A stretch of DNA of 64,000 nucleotides from Aptenodytes patagonicus (lineage: Eukaryota; Chordata; Aves; Sphenisciformes; Spheniscidae), in the NCBI RefSeq assembly GCF_965638725.1, contig NC_134962.1, positions 5,649,501 to 5,713,500 of the forward strand, in the 5' to 3' direction. Numbering within the stretch: the first letter of the stretch is position 1; the number at the start of each line of letters is the position of its first letter. The position numbers were made by a program, and so were the translations under genes. Positions 1 through 16,646 of this stretch are shown one piece after another. Under the pieces are notes generated by a model. That model had not been told where the DNA came from. It ran no database searches and saw only the letters and a program-made list of their open reading frames with translations.

Positions 1-3000
1 TAACAATAATGGGGGTGGGGGAAGGCCTAGAAGAGTCCACGTTTCCACGCCTAAATTTCATATCTAAGAACTGCCGTGTGCACTGAACGCTTTCCATCCT
101 TGGTACGGAGTAAGATGTAACAGTATGGAGAAAAACAAGTGTATGATTTTGCAGGTATACTGCGTGCCCAGGTAGGAGTTAAGGCTGTGATGACATTAAC
201 TCGCTATTCTTCACAAAGTGCAATGCTGCAAGTACTGCTCTGTGAATGTATTTTTAACGGCTCGTACGGTCTTGTAATACTTACTAAATTCTTAGATCCT
301 CTTCAAGTTGTTGCATAAATTTTACTCACATTTTCTTATTCTGTATGTACCAGGCTTGTACAAGCCTGTTAAACGTGTTTGGCTTTGGATCGGGACAGTT
401 CTAGAGAATGTAGTGGAGTTCTTTCGCAGGACTTCCAAGATTATAAATTTTCCCACATATTCCTTTCCTTTTCCTTAAGTGGTTACAGCACAGTGCGGAT
501 TCAGGCATTTTATCTAGCTGGACTCTGCCACTTGATTTTGATCACACCATCCGTTGCCTTTGATTTTGATTTTGATTTTTCCTAAATGGAAATCTATTCT
601 TTTTACATTAATGCAGATTTTATGGAATCTGTTTATTAGCTTAAAATGTTTATTAGACAATACCATGAAAGAAAATACTTTTGTCCCAACTGTACATGAA
701 GAGTATTCTATTACTTTATTTGCATAGAAGATACTTGCATTATGTTTCCATCTTAAACTCCCCTATTCGATTAATATTTTTAATTTGTTTTTCTTTTATA
801 GTTTATCCCTTAGGTTGGATGAAATAAACTCATGAAAAACCCTCAGAAGACTACTTGGAAAAGATATGTATTTTTGGTGAAGCTACAAACGGGAAGCTAC
901 CACTGGCCTGGTAAGATACCAAAACTTTTAAACTGTCGGCGTGCCTCATCCCCAGAAGAGGGGCCATTTTCTGGTGCAATTTTTGACTTTCAGGCTAGCC
1001 GTTTCTCTGTGGATTGTCAGTTCCACCCGAACACCAGAATGTCTTCTCAGCTTGGAGTTGGGAATTCCTGCTGTTAAGCCCAGCTGAGAAGGTTGGGACT
1101 GAGCCTTAAGTTGCTGCTACTATTACAGACCCAAGGACTGTAGTCCCAGAGGTGAGGTCTTGCGCTCTTGATTGCTGAGACTGGATCCTCCCCCTCCCAA
1201 AGAGGTGGCAGATGCAATCCCAGTACTAAGGACAGTATAAATAGACTTAAATCCAGGATCTACCTGTTCTCTGGCCCACAAAACTTTGAACAAAAATGAT
1301 TTAATGGTTTGCCTTCATCACAGCTCTGTGGTCAGCCACTGACAGACGTAAGCTAGAGGTGTCTCAAGACTGTTTGATTTATAATTGATCTGATAATTAC
1401 CCCTGTGATAGTTAAGATGTCAGCACTGATGACTAAGTAGCCACTTTCATGCAGTAGTTTGTGTATGAAAATTCTCAACTTTTGTTTCCAGATTGCGGTT
1501 TCTTTAAACCACGTCAAAATATAGCTGATCGAGTACAAGATTTCTGAAACAAAGGGCTTTATAGAAATTTTGGATACAGGAGCAAGGTTTGAAGACCGTG
1601 AGTGAATATATAACTCTATGTTTGTGATCTAACATGTAATATGTTATGACCACTACCTGTCATCACTGCTTCTTCAAGGTTTTACATTAGAAAGTTGCAT
1701 TCAGCAAATGTTTGATAGCATGGTGTGTTTTTATAAGAAATGTTGTCGTCTTTAGAATTAAACAGGGATCAGATGTAGGGGAGAAGCATGATTATTTCCA
1801 AACAACACAAAATTATCAGCGATTTCCAAGTATGTTAGAATATGAGGTTTTGTCTTTAATTGTGCTGTTACTGTGCCTGCTCATGAGTTGTGGGTGATAA
1901 CATGTGATTATCATCTGCCTACTTGATCACATGCACATTTGTGATGCTTGCAAGAAAACACATTATCTGGCTGGTAACTGTCATATTATGCAGAGTTTAA
2001 GAGACTGTTTCCCAGACAACAGGATAGTCATATTGCATCCATGAACTGTACACCACCGTGTAGCTGCACTTAAGTCAAACACCCGGAGGCAGCTGCTGCT
2101 CCCACTAATGACACGGACAAGATGGAACTGTTTGTATAGCCATAATCAAACTCCCTGAACTGTGGAAGTCAAGGAAATTGCACAATTTGCACAAACAGAA
2201 AGTCAAAATTCATGGTTCTAACAAGTCATACAAGGTGTGACAAGAAGTCACACCTTGTTGCAAATTTTGAGTCAGTTTTTAAATTGAAATTAATTTAATT
2301 GAAATTAAATTTAAATTGAAACCAAATCATTCACTAGCCAAGAGCCATTTAAGGGCCATGCACTACCTGTTTAAGACCTCTGCTGCAAAACATAAATACA
2401 AGTGCACCTGTATAATATGGCGTATCATTTCGCTATGGCGATTGGAGTACGTTAAAACAAAACACCCCGGGCAGCAGGTGGAAGACCTAACCTTAAGGGT
2501 AGCCAGTGTGCTAATGCTGAGGCAGTGAGATGGCCAGCTGTGTGTGATTGTGTGTACATTTAATTTTTACATTTTGCATGTTGTCAGGTGGGGGGGGGGG
2601 GAAAGCTGATAAGAAAAATAATTATTTGCATTCAAATTATAGAAACAGTGTCAGAGCCTCGTTAGTGCAGACAGTGTTAGACAGTATGTTTCACAACTGC
2701 AGTAGATGTATCACATGCTTGATAAGGAAGGTATTTGGCCAGTTTTGCATACGAGGCAACAGTACTCTGAAGGTGTGCAGCTTGAAGCCTCTTAGGACAT
2801 TTTATGGCAGAAGAATAAAATAAAAGGGATCTGAAAACCAAATGTTTGTTCCAGGGCTAGCGCCAGATCATTCTATGAAATGCACATTTTTAACATACCC
2901 TAAATTAAACTAAATGTTCTGAAGCAAAGATAATGTCTGGGTTTGAATTTTTTTTTTTGGGGGGGTGGGGGGAGGAAGCTGGTGGGGTTTGGGGTTTTTT

Positions 3001-6000
3001 TTTCAAGGTGTGGGGGTTATTTGCGGAAGGGAGAGACAATAAATGCTAGGTGACAAAAAATCAATCTCTCCTCGATGTCCTTAGCTTCAATTAGCTAAAA
3101 ATGAGTGTGCTTTAGCAGCAGTGGAGCAGTATCATCAATTAGCAGTTCATATACCATGCTATTATTTCACAGTCAGATGGCCACAGGTTTCTGGAGATCT
3201 TATCACAAATTTTTCATTTTTTACTTGTTAAGAGTGACGTCAAGTGTGAATGGAATAGTAAATGAATTTGCTTACTGATCCTGTGACGTTCGGTCAGAAT
3301 ATCCTGTAAATTTAAAAAGGGGTTCTCTGGGGTGTGTCATTCCCTCCGTGGGTAGTATGGGAGATCCAGGGTAGAATCCGATGGAAGATTTATCATCTTC
3401 TATACCTCTCTTTCATATATAGTTTCTGACTGTAACTCTGCCTTTCAGAGCTTCTCCGAGAAAAGTCAATTCCATGGTCAAGACGAAGAGGCCATTCTCT
3501 CTTCAACCAAAGACTACTTTACATCTTTTTGAAATATGCATCACCTTCTGTTAAGGGCTTACTAAATCACATTCCATGAATGCTATCCTAGGCGCACTTC
3601 ACTGTTTCCATAGTTAAAGTACCAGACACTCTTATCTGACAGTTAACACACATGTCTACAAGAGTATACTATAGTAGAAGCTTGCACTCTGGATTTTTCT
3701 CAGGTTCTTCTGTCTTGAAATCTCAGTCTGCCTTTACCCCAGACACGGTACATGCTTTATTTAAATCAGGTCACTGAGAGTTATGTTGTAGAATTGCATA
3801 TGTGGTGACAAGTATCTGCAAAGGAAAGAAAAGCTCCTTCATCATAGATGTGGACTTCTGGAAATTGAAGTCTGAAAGATTGTTCTTGAGTATGTGAGGC
3901 ATCACGTATAGGGAGTGGAATGCATAGACAACACATGTAATCCAACATATTCCACCGATTGTGAGTGGTGTTTATTTTAGCTTAAGACAGTCCTTTGGTG
4001 CAGGAATCAGATGCTTATGAATAGAAAAAAATGTTTCTTTAAAAACAATTATTAAACAGTGCGTTCAAGCTGACTGCTTCAGAAATATTGTTAAAAAAGT
4101 CACCTTGGTAGCACCAGCTCTTTTTTGACTGGATAGAGAAGATTCAGATGAGAAGGTTCAAATGAAAAGGCAAAATGGTTTGGCCTGCTTTTTAATAATG
4201 GATGCGGTCAGCCTCATACTAAACAAAGTTGAATATGATTTTAGCTTTGTGATTAGAAAGAACAAAAAGATCATACAAAGGAGAGAAAATAGCTGCATTT
4301 TTCAGCTATGATTACAAACCTAATCAATAAGATGCTCTGAATGCTTTTATAGCATGGATAATGTAAGACCATTGGCACTACTCATTCACTGAAATAATTT
4401 CAACTTTCTGCCTCGTTAGATTTTCAAAAGGCTTTTGAAGTCCCGCTATGTTATCTATCAGTTATTCAAAAGTTCCCTCTTCCTAGTAGCTACATACTTA
4501 CCATATACACTTTTAAAGCTACATTTTTTAAACGATTTGTTAAAAATTGCCCATCTGTTGATTTTTAGGAATTTATTATATAATTGTCCTAGCAGGTTCT
4601 TGACACCTAAATTTGCATGAATAAATATTTGTGAGTTCATTAAATGTAATTTTTACCCCTTCTAGGTTTCTCGATGCAAACTTACTGCGATAGACAGCAA
4701 AGTCCTGTAACTTGTGTATGCAACTCTTTGTGTAGAGAGCGAGCAGAGCAAACGTGTTAGCGTGTAAAAACCAAGCAAAGGAAACGCGTGTGACTGACTT
4801 CTAAACTTAGCCTTTTCTGTAGGGCAGGTACCTATCCAAAATGCAGCCAGTCATTGTAGATGACAAGAAGTTGTCAGAGAGATCCGCAGCCGTGTGAGAG
4901 AAGGGTGTGCTGTTGTTCTCTCCATTTGCCGTCACCCTTACGGAGGGGCTCGTTGACTCTCAGCAAAACGTGACCAAACCACACTCACTACAGTTGTCCA
5001 GTGTTGAAGTAGTTTATGCAACCCGGTAGATGAAGTTGATGACTTAGTAATTTGACTGCTTTATTGAGTAAGTGGAAACACCAGCATGGAGACCTCCTTC
5101 CCACAAACAAATCTCAGATGGCTTTCAAAAGTTTGTATGTTATTGTAGAGCTTAGAAATGATTTTTGGAGCCAGACTGTTTTAAATGTGTCTGAGAAGGA
5201 AATGAGCATAATTTTGAAACAGGAAATAGATTTGCAATAGTATTGTTAAGAAACATCCCCTTTTTTTTTAGCTCCCTGTATTACCATGCTAGAGAACAGC
5301 AGCACTTTTTGATGACAGCCTTGGTACAACAGTTGTGCATGCATACATATATATGAAAGATTTAAGCAGTAGAAAAATAATATATATTAAGAAACTCCAG
5401 GAAGAATCCTTTTGTGCAATCGATATTGGAAAACAAATTCTGAATCTGCATATAAATCTGTGGAAAAGAGTTAGTACCTTATTGTTTTTAGTCATAAGAA
5501 GGAAGAAAGTGTATCTCCCCTTTTTTATGATATAGGAAATAGGATATGGCAGCTGAGAATGAATAATTCTCATGATACACTCTGCCTTTTGTGTCATCTT
5601 TTTTCCCTCAAAAGACAAGAAAAGCTGTCTGAGACAAATGTCTATGTTGTGGTTTGCACTCACTGCATGTCATTTCAGCAATAAGACACGTACGTGAGCA
5701 ATAGTACATAGAACCAAATTGTACGAGTCTGGGTTTGGTATTGTCGTGTGAGCAATTGACTTCTCTGTCCTTTATTTCCATTCCGTAGGTTTACATGTGA
5801 TTTAAATTCCTGGTATAAAAAAGTGGTTTGGAAACTTTCTGGCCAGGCAACCAGGTGTTCTGAATCTTTAGAGTCTCACAGGATTCCTGTTGCCTATATT
5901 TCACTTGTCCTTGTGATGAAGGCAAATGTTGAAGGTGAGCAAACAAAGATGCTAGAAGATTGTTATTTGAAAACTTCTGGGTTTTTTCAGTCCTTTCGGG

Positions 6001-9000
6001 AAGGCACTGGCAGAAGCAATGGATTTTTGTTTATGTTTATGTTTAATTTTCATTGTAGGTTACCTGTGTCAGAGATCAGATTGCCAATTACAGTCCCTTT
6101 TATCCTTTCACTAGCAGAAGGTGGGTATAGATCACTAGCATGTTGGAGGGGTAGCACTGTCCTGTGGTGTAAAATACTATGGTGCATATGTGCAGGGCCA
6201 CTTAGGCTGTACTTTCAGAAATGATTTAAACTGGTCTAAGATCAGGCTGTTGTCAAAAGGGCTGTTTGTGGCCATAGGTTCCTGTCGCCTCCATTTTTCT
6301 GCTGCTGAAGTCATGCAGCTGAGCAGCCAGTAATATCAGTAAACTGGTCCAGCAGTAAGTCCGGCCGTTTTTGTAGGGTTAAGTTTCTGCCAAGTTAACC
6401 AGGCTTAACTAGAGGACATAAAAGGGACCTTTATTTTTTTATTTGGGGATGTCTCATTGCTTTTATGTTGAGTTTTCGTTAATATTTTTGAAGTTCTGAA
6501 AACAAGGGCCTGAATGTATCTTTCCGATTTGTTCCCAGCAAGGAATTTGTGCCTAGATCACATTTTAACATGGAAGCAGGGGAACGTTTTATTTCTGCAG
6601 AAAGATATGCTCTGGATTTAGGAGTGGGCAGCCCTTTGAGAGTGGTCGCTGCTGGGACGCAGGATCGGAGTAGGGATCTTGTCCTCTTTCATATGGCGAT
6701 GCTTTGAGATGTGGATGCTTCGAGGTGAGCTTGCTTGTGAGACGGTAAGAGTCCTTTCCCTCTGATGGAATAACAAGCAACAGGGCTTCACGTGGAGAAC
6801 CTCATGGAAATCTAGCCCCCTCTTGTGGTTTTTCCACACAGAAGGCATGAATCGGTTCAACCTTATTTCTGAATAAAAATATATATACCTGCAACTTTTC
6901 TCTGAAAGTCGATATGGTTACTGCTCTTTCGTCTCTTCTTAGGGGATGATAGGTATTAGTCTCAGGATAGAAAATGATAATCTGTAAAAATTTTTATTTG
7001 CATTTCATATGCAACTTGACAGCCATTTTCACCAGAACACGGGGGATTAGGGAAAAGGGATTTGCTGGCTATTTCTATAATCTGATTTTTCTTCAAATTG
7101 AAGGAGGAAGAGCCCTAAATACTAAATGATAAAAAAAAAAGACTCTCCTGGTTGACTGATGAAGTATAGAAACAAATACAGGCATTTGGTTGTCTTACAG
7201 TGATCTGTGTTTTATTTTGGGTTGAACCAAATTGCATGATACTAACAAATACGACGTCAGTGTTTGTCAGTGGATGGAGAACAAATGCACTGAACTTAGA
7301 AAACTGTTGCATGTCTAGCTAAAACTAGGCTATGATTCCAGCAGGCATTCTGGGGGTACCCAGCATTGGCTTCATCAGCCCTGGCCACTTGTTCTCGCAA
7401 CCTCACCGCCTCCTCTGCAATATTAGCATGGCTCTTCTGTGATTTTTCAGTTCCATTTATGGTTCACAGTGCAGAAATCAGAAATTCAGCTGCATTGTTC
7501 CCTTATAGCCCTCATCCTGGCCATACGAAGAGCTGTTCCAGTACAACATGAGTAGCAGCTCGAGAATGGGAGTAACTGACCTCAGATGGCATCTGTTCCA
7601 GCCAGCTTCAACAGCTTTGACAGAAGTTGAGAAATCAGTTGTACAGAGCGTAGTTTGACAGTGCAGCTACCTTGATTGAGGCAGGTAGCTTTAAGATAGC
7701 ATAGAGCTCGGTGGTCTTAAATGCTGTTTGCTGCATTCCTGTCCTTCCCTCTGCCCTGGGACAAGTGATGAGTCCAGACCTCAGCTCTGACAAGGAATTT
7801 GGGACTACATCAGTTATGAAGGTGAAAGGTTTTGGAGTGGGAAACCAGCTTGCTGAAGCAGTGGGAAGCAACTGTTGGGACTCAACATCAGCAGTGGAAC
7901 CGCTAATGCCATTCAGAGGAGAAAAAACTGGTAAAGGATGCTGGTTATTTCAATAAAACCACACTTTCAGTATTGAAGAGGAAATATTTTTGTTCCACCT
8001 ATGTTTCTCTGAAGGGAGAAAGAGACTGAATGCTAATTCATGATATAGTTTGAGCTCTGTCCTGCCCTAGTAAACGTATCATCACGTAAACTCATTTGCG
8101 ACTAACACCATGTTTTCAGGATGTGACACGTTGTGTAGTGGTGGCATTTCCCCATTAGTGTCTCCTTTTGATACTAATCAGAAACCTGGGAGGATCAAAA
8201 TTACTTGAACAAAACTCCCATTAAAGTATGAGCAAAAACTAGAGGAGTCGGTACTATCCTACACTGAGATATTGCTGTGCTTTCTTTCTAAAAAGAAGGG
8301 TATTTGCTTACTAAAAGTACAATTTGAGGTGACCTTTTATACAGAGATGTATAATGACTTGAAGGCATTAAAGAGCTGATTCTGGAAGCACTGAAAAGAG
8401 AGCTTTGCTATCCAACAAAGCTTTTTTAAGGAGTACGTACAGAAAATACAGCCGAGCACTAACAGCCTCGCGTACTGAATTGACTGCTGATGGTGAGAGT
8501 GTTTATAAATGGGGTAGTCAGTAAGAATTGTATAATGAAAGCCATGGAAGAGGTATGTCTGGAAAACGTCGGTAACGTCAGCCTTCTGCCAGTGCAACTG
8601 CCAGACTGACAAAGGGAATGGGAACTTGTTTTTCCAGCTCAAGAAAAGAGCAAGATCTTCAAATGGTTTTCATTAATACCGCATGCGAATACCAGTGTTT
8701 CACACACATCAAAACTTTTAATTTCAGATCAAGGAACTGGTGCAGTATTATTGTAGTGTTAGCTATATTTCAGAATATGATGGGGAGAAAATACACTACC
8801 AAATACATTTTTCTTAAGTGTATGAAATAGTAAACGTGCCTCGGTTGTAATAGGAAAACTGTGAAGCGTTGTGATACACGAAGCAGGGTAAGCAACCAGA
8901 GCTCGTATCCTGCCTATCGCAAGGAAGAGCAGCCGTTAAATACGGAACTTTCCCCACTTACTCGTCACTGCATCAGTCATCTGCAATCTTACCACAGTAA

Positions 9001-11700
9001 AATTTGGTTGTGGTGATCCATTACGAAGGACGCTTCTGACTTGCATTCATTTCATTCAGAAGCGCAGCTTGAATCGCTGCCATTGTCACCAAACCCCTTC
9101 CAGTTTAGAATTTAGTGACATTTTGTACCGCAGAGTGGTCTAGTTGATCTCTGGGATTAGGGCTTTGAACCAGGATGGTGTTTGCTTTTCTAAGTGTGAC
9201 ACAATACCTGTACTTTTCTTACAGAAAGCTAAAACCGTAATTGTCCAAGCCTGAGTGGGTTTGACAATCTGGGGTTTTGGCAGCTATTATGGAGCGCATG
9301 AATGATCTGGACCTAATGCTGGAGATAAAGCGACTTTTGGTTGTGAGCTATTTCCTGACATTTATGCTTTTCAGTCAAAATGCTGGCTATTTTATGAGGC
9401 TGCTTAAAGGGGACAACTCACACCTCCCTGCTGGCAAACATGGGTCTGAAAATACAAAATCGTAATGCCTTGTCCTGCAAACAAATTCAGTGGAACATCA
9501 GAGCGCTTTCATACACAATTCCGAGAGCAATTTCAAGTCTTTCTCAGTCATGCCAAGGAGACTGCTCTGCCAAAATCTATATGAAGTATTTAATCACAAG
9601 GCCCATTTCACGCATCAGTTGCATGTAGCAGAGTCGTGAGCAAACAGCCCCTGAAAGATACATACGAACTAAGTAATCTCACCACGGGTTCCCACAGGTT
9701 TTTATATTCTTTTGTAGATGTCCATTACGGTCCTTAATGATCATCTTGGTAGTACCTGGGACTGGACAGACTCAACTGAAAGAATGTTTTCTTTGATTTC
9801 AATTATTAGACAGATACTGTCAACATATAGGGGAAAAGATACTGAATTTCATAGTATTAAATTCTTGGTCATAAAAATGGACACAATATTCTCAAGATGC
9901 AACATCACCAACGTAAAGAATTCTCAAGTTTAACATGTGCAACTTTTTCCTCTGCAGTTACAAATGAGCATTTTGTTTTCCTAAAGTCTGGCTTGATTAT
10001 TTATAATTTTATTATTCCTTTTAAAAGTCAGGTTTATAAGTAGTTCAGCCCTTGATATCACTCAAGTACAGAAGCTTACTTGAACAAAACTCCTGTTAAA
10101 ATAAACTGAAGTTTGTATGAGCAAGAACTGTTGAGTTCTAGCTCCTAATCTGCACCGTATATTGGCATGCTCCCTTCTTGGAGATGGCATTTTGCTTTGC
10201 TTACAGTAGTTAACATTTCTTTTACAGAAAAAACTGATGAGAGGCTACAGTTAGCCTAATGGATAGGAGATGGGTATCTGCTGAATTGCCGGTGTCTATT
10301 TAAGGGTCACCATCTTCCACAACTATGTATTGCATCCTGAGACCTCTCCAAACGCTTAGCATTTTTAACATCCTTTGCAAAATTCTCCAGTTGCAAAAAT
10401 CACTCTGTGGCTATTAAGACTACAATGGATTTAGAACTGACTTGCAATCTTCCAGAAATAACTTTGTACGCTGCGATAGATTACTAGCGTGTTAACAATG
10501 TTTAGGAATAGTCCCATGAGTTGGAAGAGTCAGGAAAAATAAGATCAAGACAGGTCTCTCCAGCAAAAATTTACTCTCTTAACAGCTCTCGCTGAAGTAT
10601 TTGCTACTGACAGAATCTGGTAGTTTATCATTAAATAGTAGCTTCCCTGTATAATAGCTTCTGTATTTGATGTTCAGTGCGAACAAGAAGAATGCGTAGG
10701 AGTATTCACTGAACCTGAGTCCTTCCACAGACTGGCAAGGATTTCTAGCACTGCAGAAAGACACTAGAAATTTCACTGTGTGACGTAACCCGTTTCTAGG
10801 AAATTTCCCTCTCGACCTTTCCCAGCGAGGCCATTACTGTGCAGTTACGAGTACGTATCAGTCACTTGCTGGTTGAAAGTTGTGTCCATTAAATGCTGTC
10901 CTGCTGTCTCCCCCTTTGAAAAAAATACCATTTCTACACAACTCAAGGCACTTTCAACATCATTATCTTGAGAACTTTAGAAGAAAATGCTTTATGATGT
11001 GCCACAAAATGCGTACAGGTTGGTTTGTCGCTGTAACTGATTTGTTAGTGCTTTATTAATCCTGTAAATCACTTCTGTTTTATTCCAAGGATGAGTAAGA
11101 GAAACAGTTCAGGACAGTTAGCTGAAACCCCTCCGTTCTGGAACAGCCTGCCCGTTACAGAAGGTGCTCCTTAACGCGGACAATAGTAAAGCGGCTGGTT
11201 TGTGACTGTTGGTCACACAGTAACTTCAGGCAGCGTACTGACAAAGCAAGCCGGCCAAGGACACCAGTAAGCTGGCCTGGGTGGGGCAGAGGTGCGACTG
11301 CTCGCGCATCGGTTAAATAACGTCTGTACCTCCTGTCTTTCAGCCCAGCACAGGCCCCGTTACAGCAGGGAGAGCCGGAGGATCTCCGCGCCCGCTGCTG
11401 ACCGACAACCTGCACCGGCGGACGCCGGAAACAGCCCACGGCCTAACGGTGTAACAGGCGGTACCCTCCGTCAACCCTACCGTGGCCCGTTCGACCCGAG
11501 GCGGTACGAGAAGGGCCCTGAAGGGCTGAGTTAGCATAAAATGCCGATCAATTCCAGCTTTAACTGGTTAGGCCTCACAAAAGCTAACCCGTTATATTTA
11601 TGAAGCGAGCGTCTTGTCACACACTTGTGTAACTTGAAGCGTTTCCAAATGTAACCACGAGGCAGTTCTTAGCTGACAAAGCTACTTATTCGCACTCTGT
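1..11700. other. Gene-poor flank upstream of PRELID3B
   Basis: I see no convincing exon, RNA gene or intact mobile element here. All open frames are short (under about 135 codons), lack recognisable domains and look like chance frames in AT-rich single-copy DNA. Small structures present are a (TTTTGA)n stretch at 559-579, a G run near 2587-2601, a 12-bp hairpin at 2230-2258, a T/G-rich tract at 2949-3003, and an 18-nt exact repeat shared by 8201-8218 and 10077-10094. Regulatory elements or exons of a long noncoding RNA cannot be excluded from sequence alone. Confidence 0.6.
2230..2258. repeat. Perfect 12-bp inverted repeat (hairpin)
   Basis: Positions 2230-2241 (ACAAGGTGTGAC) pair perfectly with 2247-2258 around a 5-nt loop. 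An AT-rich stretch repeating the word AAATTGAAATTAA follows at about 2277-2321. There is no T-run terminator and no gene next to it, so its role is unknown. Confidence 0.7.
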
Positions 11701-11717
11701 GCACACCTCAGCTCACC

Positions 11718-11739
11718 GGGGGGGGGGGGGGGGGGGGGG
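11718..11739 (+). repeat. 22-base G homopolymer
   Basis: An uninterrupted run of 22 G residues lies about 110 bp upstream of a CR1 fragment and 0.9 kb upstream of the PRELID3B start codon. Such a run can form G-quadruplexes and is prone to length change and sequencing error, so the exact count is uncertain. Confidence 0.8.
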
Positions 11740-11850
11740 TGGAGACCTGGAGAAACACGGCAGCCGCGGCCGTAACGTCTGCCCTCGACGCCGCGGCTGG
11801 CGACTCTACACCATCGCTCTCTACAACTAGAGACAACTAGATGTCTAGAG

Positions 11851-12190
11851 ACATCGCTCTCTACAACCACCTGACAGGAGGTTGTAGCGAGGTGGGGGTC
11901 GGTCTCTTCTCCCAAGTAACAAGCGATAGGACGAGAGGAAACGGCCTCAAGTTGTGCCAGGGGAGGTTTAGATTGGACGTGAGGAAAAATTTCTTTACTG
12001 AAAGAGTGGTTAAACATTGGACCAGGCTGCCCAGGGAAGTGGTGGAGTCCCCATCCCTGGAGGTATTTAAAAGACGTGTAGATGAGGCGCTTAGGGACAT
12101 GGTTTAGTGGGCACGGTGGTGTTGGGTCGACGGTTGGACTCGATGATCTTAGAGGTCTTTTCCAACCTCAGTGATTCTATGATTCTATGA
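11851..12190 (+). mobile_element. CR1 LINE, 5'-truncated 3' fragment
   Basis: This fragment carries the last 80 or so codons of CR1 ORF2. The frame ends in [11 protein letters not shown] and a stop at about 12105-12107, followed by the short CR1 3' UTR and two ATTCTATG units at 12174-12189. It closely matches the 3' end of the long copy at 60.5-62.5 kb (same C-terminus, near-identical 3' UTR), so it belongs to the same or a sister subfamily. The 5' side is truncated, and a 16-bp piece of the same sequence (CATCGCTCTCTACAAC) occurs at both 11812-11827 and 11852-11867, indicating local rearrangement. The fragment ends less than 100 bp before the first NRF1-like site of the PRELID3B promoter. 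Confidence 0.93.
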
Positions 12191-12599
12191 CTCCGAAGTG
12201 ACCCCGCCAGCGGCGGCCGCCCCCTGCCGCGCCCCCGGCAGCGGAAGCGGCCCCGCCCCGCGCCTCCCGCGGCGCCGCCGCCGGGCGCAGGCGCAGCGAG
12301 CGCGGCCGCGCCGGGCCATCGGGCAGGCGCGTGACACCCCCCGCCGCCCGGCCGCGGCGGCCGAAGGGCCCTCTGCGTGGCTTTCACGCGATACGTGACC
12401 CCTGACGTCGACGCGGCGCCGCGCGGCGATTGGAGGCCAGCGTTCCGCGCCCCGCGGCGCGGCTGCGGCTCGCTCCTGGCTGCGCAGGCGCGGCGGCTGC
12501 CGGCGGCGGTGCCTGGCCCCGCCTGGCCCCGCGGGTGCGAGGAGAGCGCGGCGGCGGCGGCGCCCCCAGCCCCATCCCAGCCCCGCGCTCGCCGCCGCC

Positions 12600-16646
<4,047 letters not shown>

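Noticed and set aside
5289-5663. 124-codon minus-strand frame in the left flank
   Set aside because: AT-rich chance frame, rich in Phe, Ile and Leu, with no splice or domain support.
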